From positions 1-64,000 of the forward strand of contig NW_006768884.1 of assembly GCF_000204055.1 (NCBI RefSeq): DNA of 64,000 nucleotides, in the 5' to 3' direction. Made by a program: the position numbers and the translations under genes. This DNA is from Melampsora larici-populina 98AG31. Its lineage: Eukaryota > Basidiomycota > Pucciniomycetes > Pucciniales > Melampsoraceae. Below, one piece after another: positions 33,724 to 44,744 of the stretch (its first letter is position 1; the number at the start of each line of letters is the position of its first letter). The notes below the pieces were generated by a model. It searched no databases, had not been told where the DNA came from, and worked only from the letters and a program-made list of their open reading frames with translations.

Positions 33724-33729
33724 CGCGAG
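33724..33729. repeat. Target site duplication CGCGAG, right
   Basis: Identical to 28594-28599. Confidence 0.85.
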
Positions 33730-34297
33730 GGACACCGTGTCACGTATGTGCATATTACTCCCTCCATGTAAAGCTCCGTGTGTGTTGTATCCAGACTTGC
33801 TTTGAGACCGCCTCACGCCAATCTATGTATGGATCCTTTCCAAGACATCTTCTTACTTGCCTCCGTCTTCGAATATGGAACTTATATCACTCCTCAAGAT
33901 TGATTCCTGATCCGGAACTGCTGACTACTCTACTCGTTGAGTAGTTTTACATCAAGTTCACCGGACTGATGGTCCATGTTATACCCAGAAGAAAAATGGA
34001 AAGTTCAGGATGATCAACTTATGGTTATCAACTCATCATCATCATCAACAACAAAAAAACAAGCAGGAACCTTCAAAATGCATGAACGATGATAGGGGTA
34101 AAAAAATACATTCAATAAGGTATATACATATACTTCTTCAACTCATACAAACCTTTAAGAAATTAAATAACCAGAAACTAACACCACGGGTCTCATCATG
34201 ATTTTGAAACTTTTTTAGGTACACTAAGTTTACAGAGCTTGACTTACATAAAATGCAAAAAAATGTGTGATTCTGAAAATGATTTGACGCAGTTTGA
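33730..34297. other. No gene seen
   Basis: Downstream flank of the transposon and 3' side of the prenylcysteine oxidase gene. Small frames only. Confidence 0.4.
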
Positions 34298-36085
34298 TTA
34301 TTCAGACGCCCAAGATTGATTAGCATGAAAGTTCCAAAGATCTTTAGAAATCATATCAGCAACGTTCCAAGCCGCTAGTGTTTCAGTTTCCATAGTGCTC
34401 ATTAGTCTTTCGAATCCATTGATATCTATTCGCACAAATAAATCACACATCAGCAAAAAGGAAGCAGTAGAATTTTTTTTTCAACCTGTTGACACGAATC
34501 AAAAAGGAAAACCACGAACAATAAAGGCCTTCATCAAGTTTCATAGGAGCTAATTGGTTTACATCAACGATCGGATTCAAAACTGGGTAAGCATCCCATT
34601 CGATTCTTTTGACCCAGATCAAATTTTGAGGCAAATTGAAGATTTCTCCCAAGGTTTCAGTTGACAGTGTAGCCTCTGAAAACACTAAGAAAACAGGAAA
34701 TTGACAGAAATTATGAAAACCTAAAGATCTTCTTGAATAAAGCGAAATAAAGAGTGCATACGTTTGACAATATGTAAGTCACCAATCACACCAACTTTAG
34801 GGCCCATGTTCCGTAGATAACTAAGGCTGTTGAAGATCGGTCTTTGTCCTTTACCTAGTACGTTTCTCATCATTGTTGAATAAATCGTCTTTGGCATCTC
34901 TTCTTCTGCTGGTAGTCCAAAGAATTTCCCAGATGGAGTCGTGGCATTCGTGATGACAAAAGTAACGTGTAAGTGAACATAAGGTTGATTTGGAATCTTT
35001 GACGAAACATCTGCCGTATCGAATTCGATTCCAGTTTGATGGAATGGAGCAGCTATGATCACCGCGTCGAATGGACCAGATTCGGATGTTAAAGAATGAT
35101 TATTGGCATCCCTATATGAAATCGTGTACTTTGATCTCTCGTCCGTAACGGCGTTCAAAGGTTTCACTTTGGATATTCTTGTCACTTGGTGAGCTAGATG
35201 AACAGTCGCACCACTTTCAATTGCAAACTTTTCAAAAATCTGTCGATTTCCTCCTTTCACACTCATTCCATCCGAACCAGCTAAACTGACTAATGTCCCT
35301 AACGCGTGTATATCAGAGATATCTTGTCCATAATTCACGCGACAAGCTACAGCAGCTAATTCGTTGACAGCTTGAACATTGATGCCTTGTTCCTCGATGA
35401 GTTTCTTGCTACCAGAGAGTGGTAAAAGTCCAGCTAACTGACTAGCCTCAGCCCAAGCGCTTAAATTATAATACGGACCCTTTGTGATAAATTCAGATTC
35501 ATAGATTGCCTTATATCGATCGATCATTTCATCCTTAATACCATTCAGCTGATACGGAGCTCTACCATATCTCCAAAACATCTTAGCTGTATCTAACCAA
35601 CTTTGACCAGTCTCTCGAAAAGCAAATTCAGTACCATCCCATATCCCAAGATTACCACCATCATTCTCATCAAAAGTTTTGAGTTTCAATTTGAATTGTT
35701 TGATCGCTTTATTTAAATTTAAATTTGATTTGACAAATATACTTGCACCTGATTCAATAGGTTCAAATAATTCTGAATCAAATGGATAAATTATCGTACT
35801 TCTTCCACCAATATAAGTTGAATTTTCAAAGATTTCAGTTGAGAGTTGATGAGCTTGATTAGAAGATTGTAAAAGGTGAGATAGAAAGAATGAAGTAGAT
35901 GTTCCAGCTGCACCAGCTCCGATGATGGCAATTCGAAACATTGATGTTGTTGCTTCTACTGATTGAGATGGTGTTGAGAAAGTGATTTGAGATTGAGGTT
36001 TGTTTGATGATGAAGATAGAAAGATGAAACAAGATCCCAAGAGGGCGACGACTACTAATTGAGTGAACGAAGAAGGTGGTGGCAT
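34298..36085 (-). CDS. Prenylcysteine oxidase/lyase (FAD-dependent)
   Basis: Minus-strand exons 36085-34762, 34684-34520 and 34425-34298 give 538 residues. I chose the ATG at 36085 (MPPPSSF) because it is followed at once by a hydrophobic signal sequence (TQLVVVALLGSCFIFL). An upstream in-frame ATG at 36232 would bury that signal behind 49 polar residues. The FAD-binding Rossmann motif FRIAIIGAGAAGTSTSFFL follows, then the family blocks TYIGGRSTI, FEPIESGASIFV, the VKGGNRQIFEKFA segment, and a C-terminal DEGLYYINGFERLMSTMETE bridging the last intron. The enzyme oxidatively splits the thioether of prenylcysteine released from degraded prenylated proteins, usually in a lysosomal or vacuolar compartment. 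Introns use gtatgc and gttcgt donors. All frames are intact. Confidence 0.9.
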
Positions 36086-36574
36086 TTTGAAGAACGATGA
36101 GTCGGATAGTTTAGTTTGAGATTTCTTTGTTCGTTGAGTTGGTGAATTGTTGATTTGGTTCGAGATGGATGAGTTGAAGTCAAAGTTGAGATCTGAGTGG
36201 AGAAAGTTGAGAAAAGAAATCGAAAATGGCAACTTGACAGTACCTTTCTCGGTCTTAAGGAATTACAAATATGTACATAACTCAACTGCCCTCAACATCC
36301 TCAGCATTCTCATCATCTCATATGTATCATACAATATCAAATTGGGTTCAGAATGAGCATAAGCTGAGTCGAACCAGCCCTTCACTAAGCTGCTGTCTAG
36401 AAGTGAGCCAGCGTGAGCAGATATATGTACAACTTAAACCTAGGATATCCTCAACCTATTTTCACTTACTTGTCTTAAGGCGTCATCGAATATTTTTGTA
36501 AAATTTGCCTCTTCTATTTACTATTCTCTTCCGGTACGAGATGTTAAGAGATTGTTTTTTTTTGGTGTAAGGTG

Positions 36575-37260
36575 TCACCTCGCCTCTAGACACTCAGTAC
36601 ATGCTGATAAGATAGAAAACTTGTGTCAGTTGACTGATAAGATATGACCAACTTGTGAGGGGCACATTATAAGGATCATAATCAGGGCATGTACAGTTAC
36701 GTTCTCGGGGTTGGTACAAGCTGAAAATTTTCCATCCGGTCACAAAGGTTGGATCTTGGATAAGTCACTTTGTAATACCGTAATGTGCGAGTCTCGAAAT
36801 ACTGACTGTGAGCTTGGTATGATGCGTTGTACTGGTATGATGCACAATGTTGATCACTTCCACCTTTGTCGCTGGGTCCAAGGTGACAGCCGGTCATCTC
36901 AACCCATTGATGGCCTAAGATGGAAATGCGCAATGATATACGTGTGTACTGTCCGCGTGCATACTTTTAATTCGAGCGATCACGGAAGAGGTATACGTCA
37001 GCCGTGGGTGGGCATGGGTATGATGAAACTTATGCTGGTGTAAGGTAAGGAAGATATAAAAGCTGTCACATACCTGCATTGTTATTTTTGCCAATCGCAA
37101 AGCCTATGTCACACTCAAAACCTACCTCACCTTCGCTGCCTGACACCTTCGGGTCATTAATCCTTATCGAAAAAATCAAAAAGCTCATTTGAAGGAAGAA
37201 GTAGAGTATTTCGAGTACAACGAGAGATGAAGAGGAATAATCACTGATCATGTATCTCAA
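36575..37260 (-). pseudogene. Secreted cysteine-rich family, copy B (exon 2 unresolved)
   Basis: Exon 1 (37260-37074) encodes a hydrophobic leader (ILYFFLQMSFLIFSIRI) and GFECDIGF, ending at gtatgtg like copy A. Exon 3 (36914-36807, 108 nt) has HQWVEMTGC and DQHCASYQY. Exon 4 (36720-36649, 72 nt) has CTNPENV. Exon 5 (36603-36575, 29 nt) ends ACTECLEAR. Exons 3 to 5 have exactly the lengths of copy A, so B is its closest relative. The second exon is not clear: a SSYPCPPTAD piece near 37030 fits the family but its splice phases do not. The gene is probably dead or slightly mis-modelled. Confidence 0.6.
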
Positions 37261-38227
37261 CTTGCAAGAGTATAGAATCTGTGAGATTTTACCAAGGAAA
37301 GATGATCACAAAGGACCCCTATGAAGGATACTATATGATATTCTCCTAGAAAACCCAGCTTCGGGATTGAGTTTAGGATGCTTCCTCCAGTAACTATGTG
37401 AGAAGAAGCGGTACGGAGCGGTGCGTAAGGCCTCTCGCGTGCAACATTCAGCTTTCTGGTTTGTTACTACCTATTAGTTCTAACTCAAGATGGGGAATAA
37501 AAGAATAAAGACAGCTCCAATTCCTGAATCCATCACGGCTTCATCACAATGAATTTTCAACAAAGCCAACCAGAAACTCGCGTTTGAGGACTCGCATCTT
37601 CATTATTCACATTTATTTCTGCAAAATAAAGTATAAGCTCAGGAGTTGATATCTACATTTCCACTTGTCCATCTATCTCAGTCCGACTCCAACTAAGCAT
37701 CCCGGTGATCCTAGTACCATATTATATCAAACATGCCTCTAAATTGGAAGCTGAAGCTTGAAAAGATCTGTCCACTAGGCCTAATAGTGGTCCACTCACA
37801 GTGTGAACAAGTATGTCTTTTGAAATGCGAACATATATGATTACATCGATAAATATCCCACTCTTCATCCCGCCTTTTCAAGAGTCTTCATGAGAATCAA
37901 ATGAGAAATAACATATCCAAGAGAGATGCTATAAGGCTCTGTGCTAGGAAGTCCTGACTTTTGTGTAGTATATCACAAGCAGTACAACTCTTTGAAGGTG
38001 TATGTCACAAAGTGGATGGCCAACATGAGATAAGTACATCACAGATAGGTATGGGCAAGGGAATGGTGGAAGCAGAGCCTGGATGTCTCAATCATTCGCC
38101 TGATTCAATCAAATCAAGACATGAGGATGTGTTCCAGAAACAAAGTCGATCACGCGCGACGCGACTCTCGAAGAATGTCTCATTTTTTATGTGCGAGAAG
38201 ATACAAGATGTTGCAGGATTGTGTGCT
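37261..38227. other. No supported gene
   Basis: Spacer between copies B and C. A plus-strand frame at 37961-38311 overlaps copy C and looks accidental. Confidence 0.4.
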
Positions 38228-38969
38228 TTCATGACCACAGTATCCGGATGCAAGATTTACATACTGGAAAGAAACAAGCTCATTTCAGTCAAGAAAGCGT
38301 TTGAAATGTAAAAAAAAGTGACTGACTGATGGGTCGCACAGTAGCAAGAGTTCCAGCGCATACATACGTTTTTTGTCCAGAGTTGGTACAGGCTAAACAT
38401 ATCCCATTCAGGAGAAAATGTAAAGCAAGAATAAGTAACTTGATGGAGACCAAAAGTTCAAGACTCTACTGACTGTAATCAACGGTTGGCTCATTGTAAT
38501 CATATGTTGCACATTGTTGGTTACTTTGGCCTTTGATTGGAGAATGTTTGAGTACGCAGCCACTCATTGGCACCCATGGTTGATTATCTGACGTTGTAAG
38601 TCGAAAACAAATTCCCTCTGATCAGCTTCACGGTGATAGTTCATGTCGTAATGATGCTCAGCTTGGAGAGGATGTACTTACCATCAGTTAAGCAAGTGTT
38701 AGGTGGGCATTGATACTTCCTGTTGAATTGACCTTGCATCTTGCATACTTTCAGATTGAGCAATCGAGAATCAGGTTTACATTAGTCGTGGGTGTAGATC
38801 ATGCTTAGGTGTCCAGGCGATGAAGGGTTGAATGAAATCACATACTTCCATGACCATTTTCGTCTATTGAATATCCTCCATTGCACGCCCAGACTGTAGC
38901 ATCGCCTTCCAGGCCATGAATCCAAAGGGAAAAGATCAGAAAGGTAATATTGAAGAAAAGATGGTGCAT
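38228..38969 (-). CDS. Small secreted cysteine-rich protein, candidate effector (family copy C)
   Basis: Five minus-strand exons: 38969-38846, 38747-38682, 38587-38474, 38392-38327 and 38262-38228. They total 405 nt and encode 134 residues; every intron is phase 1, as in copy A. The leader MHHLFFNITFLIFSLWIHGL matches copy A in pattern (SLWI is shared). Later blocks are VWACNGGYS, YQCPPNTCL, NQPWVPMSGC, NQQCATYDY, CTNSGQKTYVC and the terminal ICKSCIRILWS. Donors are gtatgt, gtaagt, gtcagt and gtcagt. No stop or frame break is seen, so this copy is likely functional. It lies in tandem with copies B and D, all on the minus strand. Upstream segments near 39.32 and 40.95 kb are also duplicated, showing that the unit was copied with its promoter side. 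Confidence 0.78.
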
Positions 38970-40144
38970 CTTGGGTACAACGTGAAGGGGAAGAAGAACC
39001 ACAGATGAGGTAATTGAACTTGCAACCGTCTAGGTTGAGTACACGAAGAGAAAACGATCTGGGAGCCCGGAGGAAGCACCTGGAAGTATGTTAGATTCAA
39101 AAAATGTTGTACATACAAATTGTGGAAAATGAATTTACTTCTTTTCTTCATACAAAACTCCGTTTCAGGAAATTGTGTTCAAGGGGTTTTCCTCTGGTAT
39201 GAGCAGAAGCGGGAAGCAGAAAGCGCCACTGGCGGTACACAAGTCCCTCGCACCAGTCGTCCCTGGAACCGCGGCGTCTCGAAGAACGTCAATTGGAATA
39301 TGTATTCCAAAACGCAACAGTCCTATTTAACGCGAGTGAGATAGGTATGAGAGGTATGATCCGGGAGGAAGCGACTTATCACACATGCTTGACCTCACCT
39401 TATACATAGCGGCTTCAGCGCTGGGCTTTTTTTCAAATTTCTTGTGGTGATGATATTGAAGTATGAGGCACAAATTGCCTTGGTTAGTGAATGTGAGGCC
39501 GGGGCAGGGGTCCAATGCCTCAAGCATGACTTCTTATTTAAAACACCTCCAAGTCCATACTGCCTTTGATCTAGACAACAAACATGTAGATTTTGAATAA
39601 ATATCACTTACGTGGAAATTTTGCCAAACAAACAGTAAAGTGATTGTGTTATTCATAAAGCAAGAACATGCCTTGATCAAGACCTTTTGTTCCGTTTGGA
39701 TGATATTGGAAACCAGACACAGATTTTGACATAAAAAAGCTTCATGATGATAGAATCTCAAAAGCCTCCATAAAATTGACCAAATGGATCTTTTTGGATC
39801 CTATTTTGTGGAAATGCTGATGGTCACAACTTTGACTATTGTGGAGTTTTGTGAAGACTTTGATTTTTGGATGAGGGTCAAGATATATCTACTCTATCTC
39901 AAAGCTCAAAGGTTTTATGCACAAGAGAATTAAATTTGCTATCTCAAAGTTTGATGACAATTGGTATTTTAAAATTTAACTGAGCACCTCTTGCACGGCC
40001 ACCTTCACGCCCTAGAAGAGATATTTAATAATGAGGTAAGATGTTAATATCCCGGGAATTCATCTCCTTAACCTCCTTCTATCAATGTGATAAAGAATGA
40101 CATGAACTGATTGACTGAAGTCAATGAAATGTGATGATGAACTT
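38970..40144. other. No supported gene; duplicated upstream segments
   Basis: The phrase ggactgttgcg...ccaattgacgt (minus strand) near 39.28-39.32 kb recurs near 40.92-40.96 kb, and gggaggaag...cttgacctca near 39.37 recurs near 41.0. These mark a tandem duplication of the region upstream of copies C and D. Confidence 0.5.
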
Positions 40145-40889
40145 TTATGCAATTCCCGGCGTTGTCTCCGTGCAATCGGTACAGACTGGTAGAAACAAAT
40201 TCTTTTCAGATAAGAAATGCTTTCGATGGAGGAAAAAGATATGACTGACCCATGGGCGGCGCAGTTTGAGGAGTATACTTGCATGTATAAGGTGTATTGT
40301 TGGGGTTATAACAAGCTGAACGTTACACATTCAGCAGAAAGCAAAATCAGTGAAGTTGACGAGAACCGGGAAGGATCAAAGATGTACTGACTGAAAATCG
40401 GCTTGATCCATGAATATTTCACACATTGTTGAGTACTGACGCCTTTATCGTTTGAGTTGGTCAGCTGGCAAGGGTACCACTGAACCCATTGGTGGTCTGA
40501 AATCCGATGCATAAAATAGATACACATTGATTAACATTCCAGTGAGATGGACATCAGAGATGATGGATGATGATATAGGTATTCGAAAGCTCTTTACAAT
40601 CAACTTGGCAGCTTGAAGGTTTACAGCTATATGTTTGCCTTTTAGGGATCAATGACAGACAATCTGTTGATGTGATCAATAACAAGACAGGTCTATGTTA
40701 GTGACACTTGACGATTATGCTGAAGTTGCAGTGATAAAGGCAAGAGAAATCTTCAACGAGATCACATGCCTGAAGAGTCCTCATCGAGGGGTGAAAACGA
40801 CCCGGTGCACCAAACAGTCTCGCCCGCCTCTATATCATGAATTAACAGGCAAGAAATCAAAAAGGAGATCTTGAGGAGGCCGTGAAGCA
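40145..40889 (-). pseudogene. Secreted cysteine-rich family, copy D (one-base deletion, GC donor)
   Basis: Minus-strand exons 40889-40770, 40663-40598, 40496-40392, 40315-40250 and 40185-40145 line up with copies A and C. Blocks are TVWCTGSFS, TYSCKPSSCQ, HQWVQWYPC, TQQCVKY, CYNPNNTPYTC and the terminal VCTDCTETTPGIA. Exons 2 and 4 are 66 nt each, the same as in copy C. Two oddities: the signal-peptide exon is one base short, so the ATG frame hits TGA after ten codons; and the first donor is gcatgt rather than gtatgt. Total length would divide by three if one base were present. It is therefore a recent pseudogene, or there is a sequencing error in a T run. Confidence 0.65.
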
Positions 40890-41385
40890 TTCTTGGGTAT
40901 CACAAGAGAGCAAGAAGTACGTCAATTGGATTTGAGGTGTCCTAACACGCGCAACAGTCCTGAAAAGAGTGAAGATTGACAGAGAGAAAAAATGATAAGG
41001 GAGGAAGTTCAGGTAAGGAAGTGGCCCGATCACAGACACTTGCTGACCTCAGGTTTTATTTCATAGAAATACTGAACTTGTTCCTCCAACACACGGCTCC
41101 CGGACTTGGCTTTTTCCACCGGCGCGAGGAGGAGTGGAATGTGCCACCCACGTTCATTTTTTGAGTAGTGGTGTTATTCAATCCAAAAAGTTTTTGGCTT
41201 TGGATACGCAAGGACTCAGGAGTGACCAGAGGTGACCAGATGACCCCGCTTTGAGGTTGATCAACAGCCAGTCCCTTTATACACCAACCTACATCAAGCA
41301 AATCAATTGAATAAAGAAAATGGACGTGATCTTAAAGCCAAAAATCGAATGACTGAAAGTGGTTTCAAGGTAAACAGCCCGCTGC
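40890..41385. other. No supported gene
   Basis: Upstream flank of copy D; small overlapping frames only. Confidence 0.4.
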
Positions 41386-42156
41386 TAAGCTTAACTAAGC
41401 CCCTCTCGGACGAGCGAGTAGTCGAGAGAGGGGCTTAAATGGGACTCGCGTTTCATGGCGGGAGAGCTCCAGAAATTAAGTACCTTTATGTACTTTTCTG
41501 GAGCTCTCCTCAAATACTCATTGTGGGATTTCTCAAGCTTACAACCTCGTACCACTTTCAGCAAGATTTGTTGGAAGTAAGGGTATTCAAAACGGATTTC
41601 CAGTTTGTTGCAATGTGTAGCTGGCTATTTCAGACCAGGAGGCTGAAATGGCAGCTTTGTCGGAAACTACCAATTTCTTGACAAAACACCACAAGGGTTT
41701 CGTCTTTGTAAAAACAATAAAGGACCTCGCGCCACCGGGATAAGTGTCCCTCGATATCCAAGGGTTTTGATGAATATCTTAAGGGTTTTAGCTTTTATCC
41801 ATTTCGGCGGCAGTTTCGGCAAAGGACCAAACATCCAAATCTCGGTGAAGGCCAGTACAGGCCTGTACTGGCATGCTTAGGCTGTTACAGGAGGACGTAA
41901 GAAACCATTTGCGCAACGTTTCCTGAAAGCGTCACAGCTCTCAGTTGTTGATGAAAGTGGTACGAGGTTGTGTAGCTCCTCATGAAGGAGAACATACCTG
42001 AACCTTGAGAAATCCTACGGTGAGGAATTGAGGAGAGCTCCAGAAAAGTACATAAAGGCACTTAATTTCTGGAGCTCTCCCGCCATGAAACGCGAGTCCG
42101 ATATAAGCCCCTCTCTCGACTACTCGCTCGTCCGAGAGGGGCTTAGTTAAGCTTAG
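41386..42156. mobile_element. Non-autonomous TIR element (771 bp) with very long inverted ends
   Basis: Left end ctaagcttaactaagcccct and right end reverse complement are near-identical for about 130 bp and detectable for about 165-190 bp. A 7-bp duplication, cccgctg, flanks it (41379-41385 and 42157-42163). Each arm contains two hairpins of its own (agcccctctc...gagaggggct, and ggagagctccagaaa...ttctggagctctcc). The 400-bp centre has no gene. Long ends suggest a Mutator-like or unclassified group. Confidence 0.85.
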
Positions 42157-44744
42157 CCCGCTGCCCAGGTCACGAAGGTACTCAATCGAATGAAGAAGCG
42201 ACAGAGAAAGAGCCCCTCTTCCGACGCGGCCACGTCCGCTCTCGAAGTCGAAAGAGGGGCTCAGTTAAGCTTAGGTATTCACACTTCTTGCTTCATTTAT
42301 GGAAATTCTTGACTGTTTTATTTGAAAGTGACAGTCACCATCGAGAAGTTTTTGAACATCACCATATTACATTTTCACATCCAAGTTCACCCAAGTGAGC
42401 CAGCCCTTTGACAGCCCATTCGGTCTCATCAGTGCTGACTTCAGATGGATTAATGTCGTATCCCAAGAGATCTTTCAACATCGACCAGGAACATGAGAGT
42501 AAACGAAGCTTTGACCAAACCACGAGGCTCGCGAGCGTAGCCGCTACCCACTGTCCCATGTCCTGTAACGCAGTGGATCGCAGTGGGAGCAACGTCTGTA
42601 AGAAAAGTGACCTTTTTCCCGCACTCTTCAAATAGAAATTTGTAATGCCCCAAAAGGATAAACAGCAAAAGTATGAGATTGTTAGAATCTGTCACACACT
42701 GGCACACATCCCTGTGGTTCCATCCGATGAAGAAGAAGACTTGACTTCCCTTCCAAAGCTGAAAATTGATCCGAACGCATTGAAACCTATTGAAACACGT
42801 TCATCAATTAAAAGTGTTGTCTCGTTCATCTAATAACCAACAACCTCATCCAAACCCCGCAAAGAATGGGCAAAGCACACAACCATTGTCTCCCGCTAAA
42901 TATCAACCCTCTTTATCATTTGTAAAGTCTGCCGATTTCAACTTTCTTCGAAACCAACCAAATCCAATCTTACAATATGATCTCATTTCATCAGTAAAAA
43001 AGAAAGCAAGCGGTGGAAATACTTTCTACCATAGGAGAAGCAAAACAAAAAAAATTACATCTCTTTTTTTCATGAAATGTTTAATCTTGAAGATATAATA
43101 CATATATGATCTTGCTTCCCAATTGAATTGAGCTCTTGATTGAAATTGTTGAAAGCGATATTGTGTCATCAAGACAGATGGTATATGTATGCTCTTAACC
43201 CCAATCAATCATCAAGTGTCAAAGAAGACTATGAATTGAAGAGAAGGATTAAAAAGAGGTCGAGATTACTCTCGTTCTTTGTGTCAAAGTGAGATCGATT
43301 TTTGAAGTCCTAGCGAAAACATTATCAACAAATCAAGATGGAATGTATATCCCAAGCTCTATCATTGACTTAAGGCTGTTTCATTTAGGCATCTTTACTT
43401 CTCATCTTACAACTTTTTGTCTTTCTTGTCTCAAAACAACTTTTTGGTTCCACATATAGAAAAGAACTCGGATCAACTTAAACGTTGGTACTCGGCTAAG
43501 ATTGAGAATGTGTTGATGAATCCACTTTTATGAAATCTATTTTTTATCCTTTCTCTTACATAGCTCGTTATTACAATTGAGGAGGTGTGATGTGCTCAGC
43601 TTTGGCCGTCTGGTTGGGTATGGGTGAGGCAGTTTGTGTTGTATGGTTTGGTTGGATGGCTTGAATGTGATGGATGGGTTACATTTGGGAAACATCGACT
43701 GTTCACTACGCATCAGTGCCTCTATGAAGCTGCAGAGCACTTCAAAAGATGCGCATGGAGTAGGGCTATCAGATGAGACCAGACAGAGCCCGGCATCATG
43801 TCTCACGGCGGCGTAAATCGCGATGGCGCAATTTTTTTTTCGACCTCCAAGGCCAAAAACCGACCCTCGATTTTTGGCCCTTTTTTGGGCGTTACATTGA
43901 TATATCTTAGGTAAAATTGGTGCTACCAGGCTGCGAGCTAGTGCATTTGAAAGCCTTCATTCTGGTGCATCTTTTGTGCTCCTGTAGGTATTGATAAAGT
44001 GCAGTTTAGTATCGAAAAACTACGTCAACAAAAGGTCGGTTTTTTCGTAAGTACCCTCCATGGGTGTATTCCAGGGTCCTGTTGTATGGTTTGGTTGGAT
44101 GGCTTGAATGTGATGGATGGGTTACATTTGGGAAACATCGACTGTTTTGGTTATTCCAATGTGCTCGGTCTGACACCTGGTTGCTGATGTATCTCGCGGT
44201 TCGGTGAAAGCAGACGGAGAACTTAATTCAAGCATTACGCTTTGGTAAATCAAATACATGGTCGGTAGCCTGAAGAGCGAAGAGGCTCTAAAGGCTTGTG
44301 GTTTGGTCAGAGCTTCGGATTCTCTGAGGAACATCACTTACCCGAACGTTTTGGGGAACTGAAATGAGGTTTTCGACAAGAGTGTACTTAGTAGATCGAT
44401 CGAATGAGAATGAGATCTTGGTTGATTTAAATCCAAGAAATGAGGTTAAAGTCTACTTTACTAAATTTAAAGTTGTAGTGCATACACTCAGATCTACATC
44501 TACACTTCAAGTTCCTGTTTACCTAGCTTCCCTATGTTCCTGTTACAAACTATTTAACCATCATCAACATCCTCATCCTCATCCTCATCCTCATCATTCA
44601 TTGAAGCCATTGGCATCAACAATATTATAACTTGAAACTTATTTCACTTTGAAAACCAATCAATTTATATTTAAATTTAAATGTCATTTTGGAAAACTTA
44701 ACTTTATCCTTATCTTCATCTTACAACAAATCAATCAAGAACAA
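42157..44744. other. No firmly supported gene; possible 3' gene fragment and a 67-bp direct repeat
   Basis: Plus-strand frames at 42645-42833 (PSDEEEDLTSLPKLKIDPNA) and 42790-43098 (YQPSLSFVKSADFNFL) read like the end of a real gene, perhaps with a lost splice or frameshift between them, but I cannot name it. A 67-bp direct repeat occurs at 43637-43703 and 44080-44146 (tgttgtatggtttggttgga start). No other content recognised. Confidence 0.45.
42207..42276. repeat. Miniature relative of the 771-bp element
   Basis: Begins gagcccctctt and ends gaaagaggggctcagttaagcttag, resembling one arm-hairpin of the element 50 bp to its left, with a different centre. Confidence 0.65.

Noticed and set aside
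37961..38311. Plus-strand 116-codon frame
   Set aside because: It overlaps exons of secreted gene C on the other strand, whose model has five consistent exons and a signal peptide.
42593..42632. Fifth secreted-family member (VCKKSD text)
   Set aside because: Only six residues resemble copy A exon 2; no leader, CxNP exon or terminal CxxC exon is found nearby.
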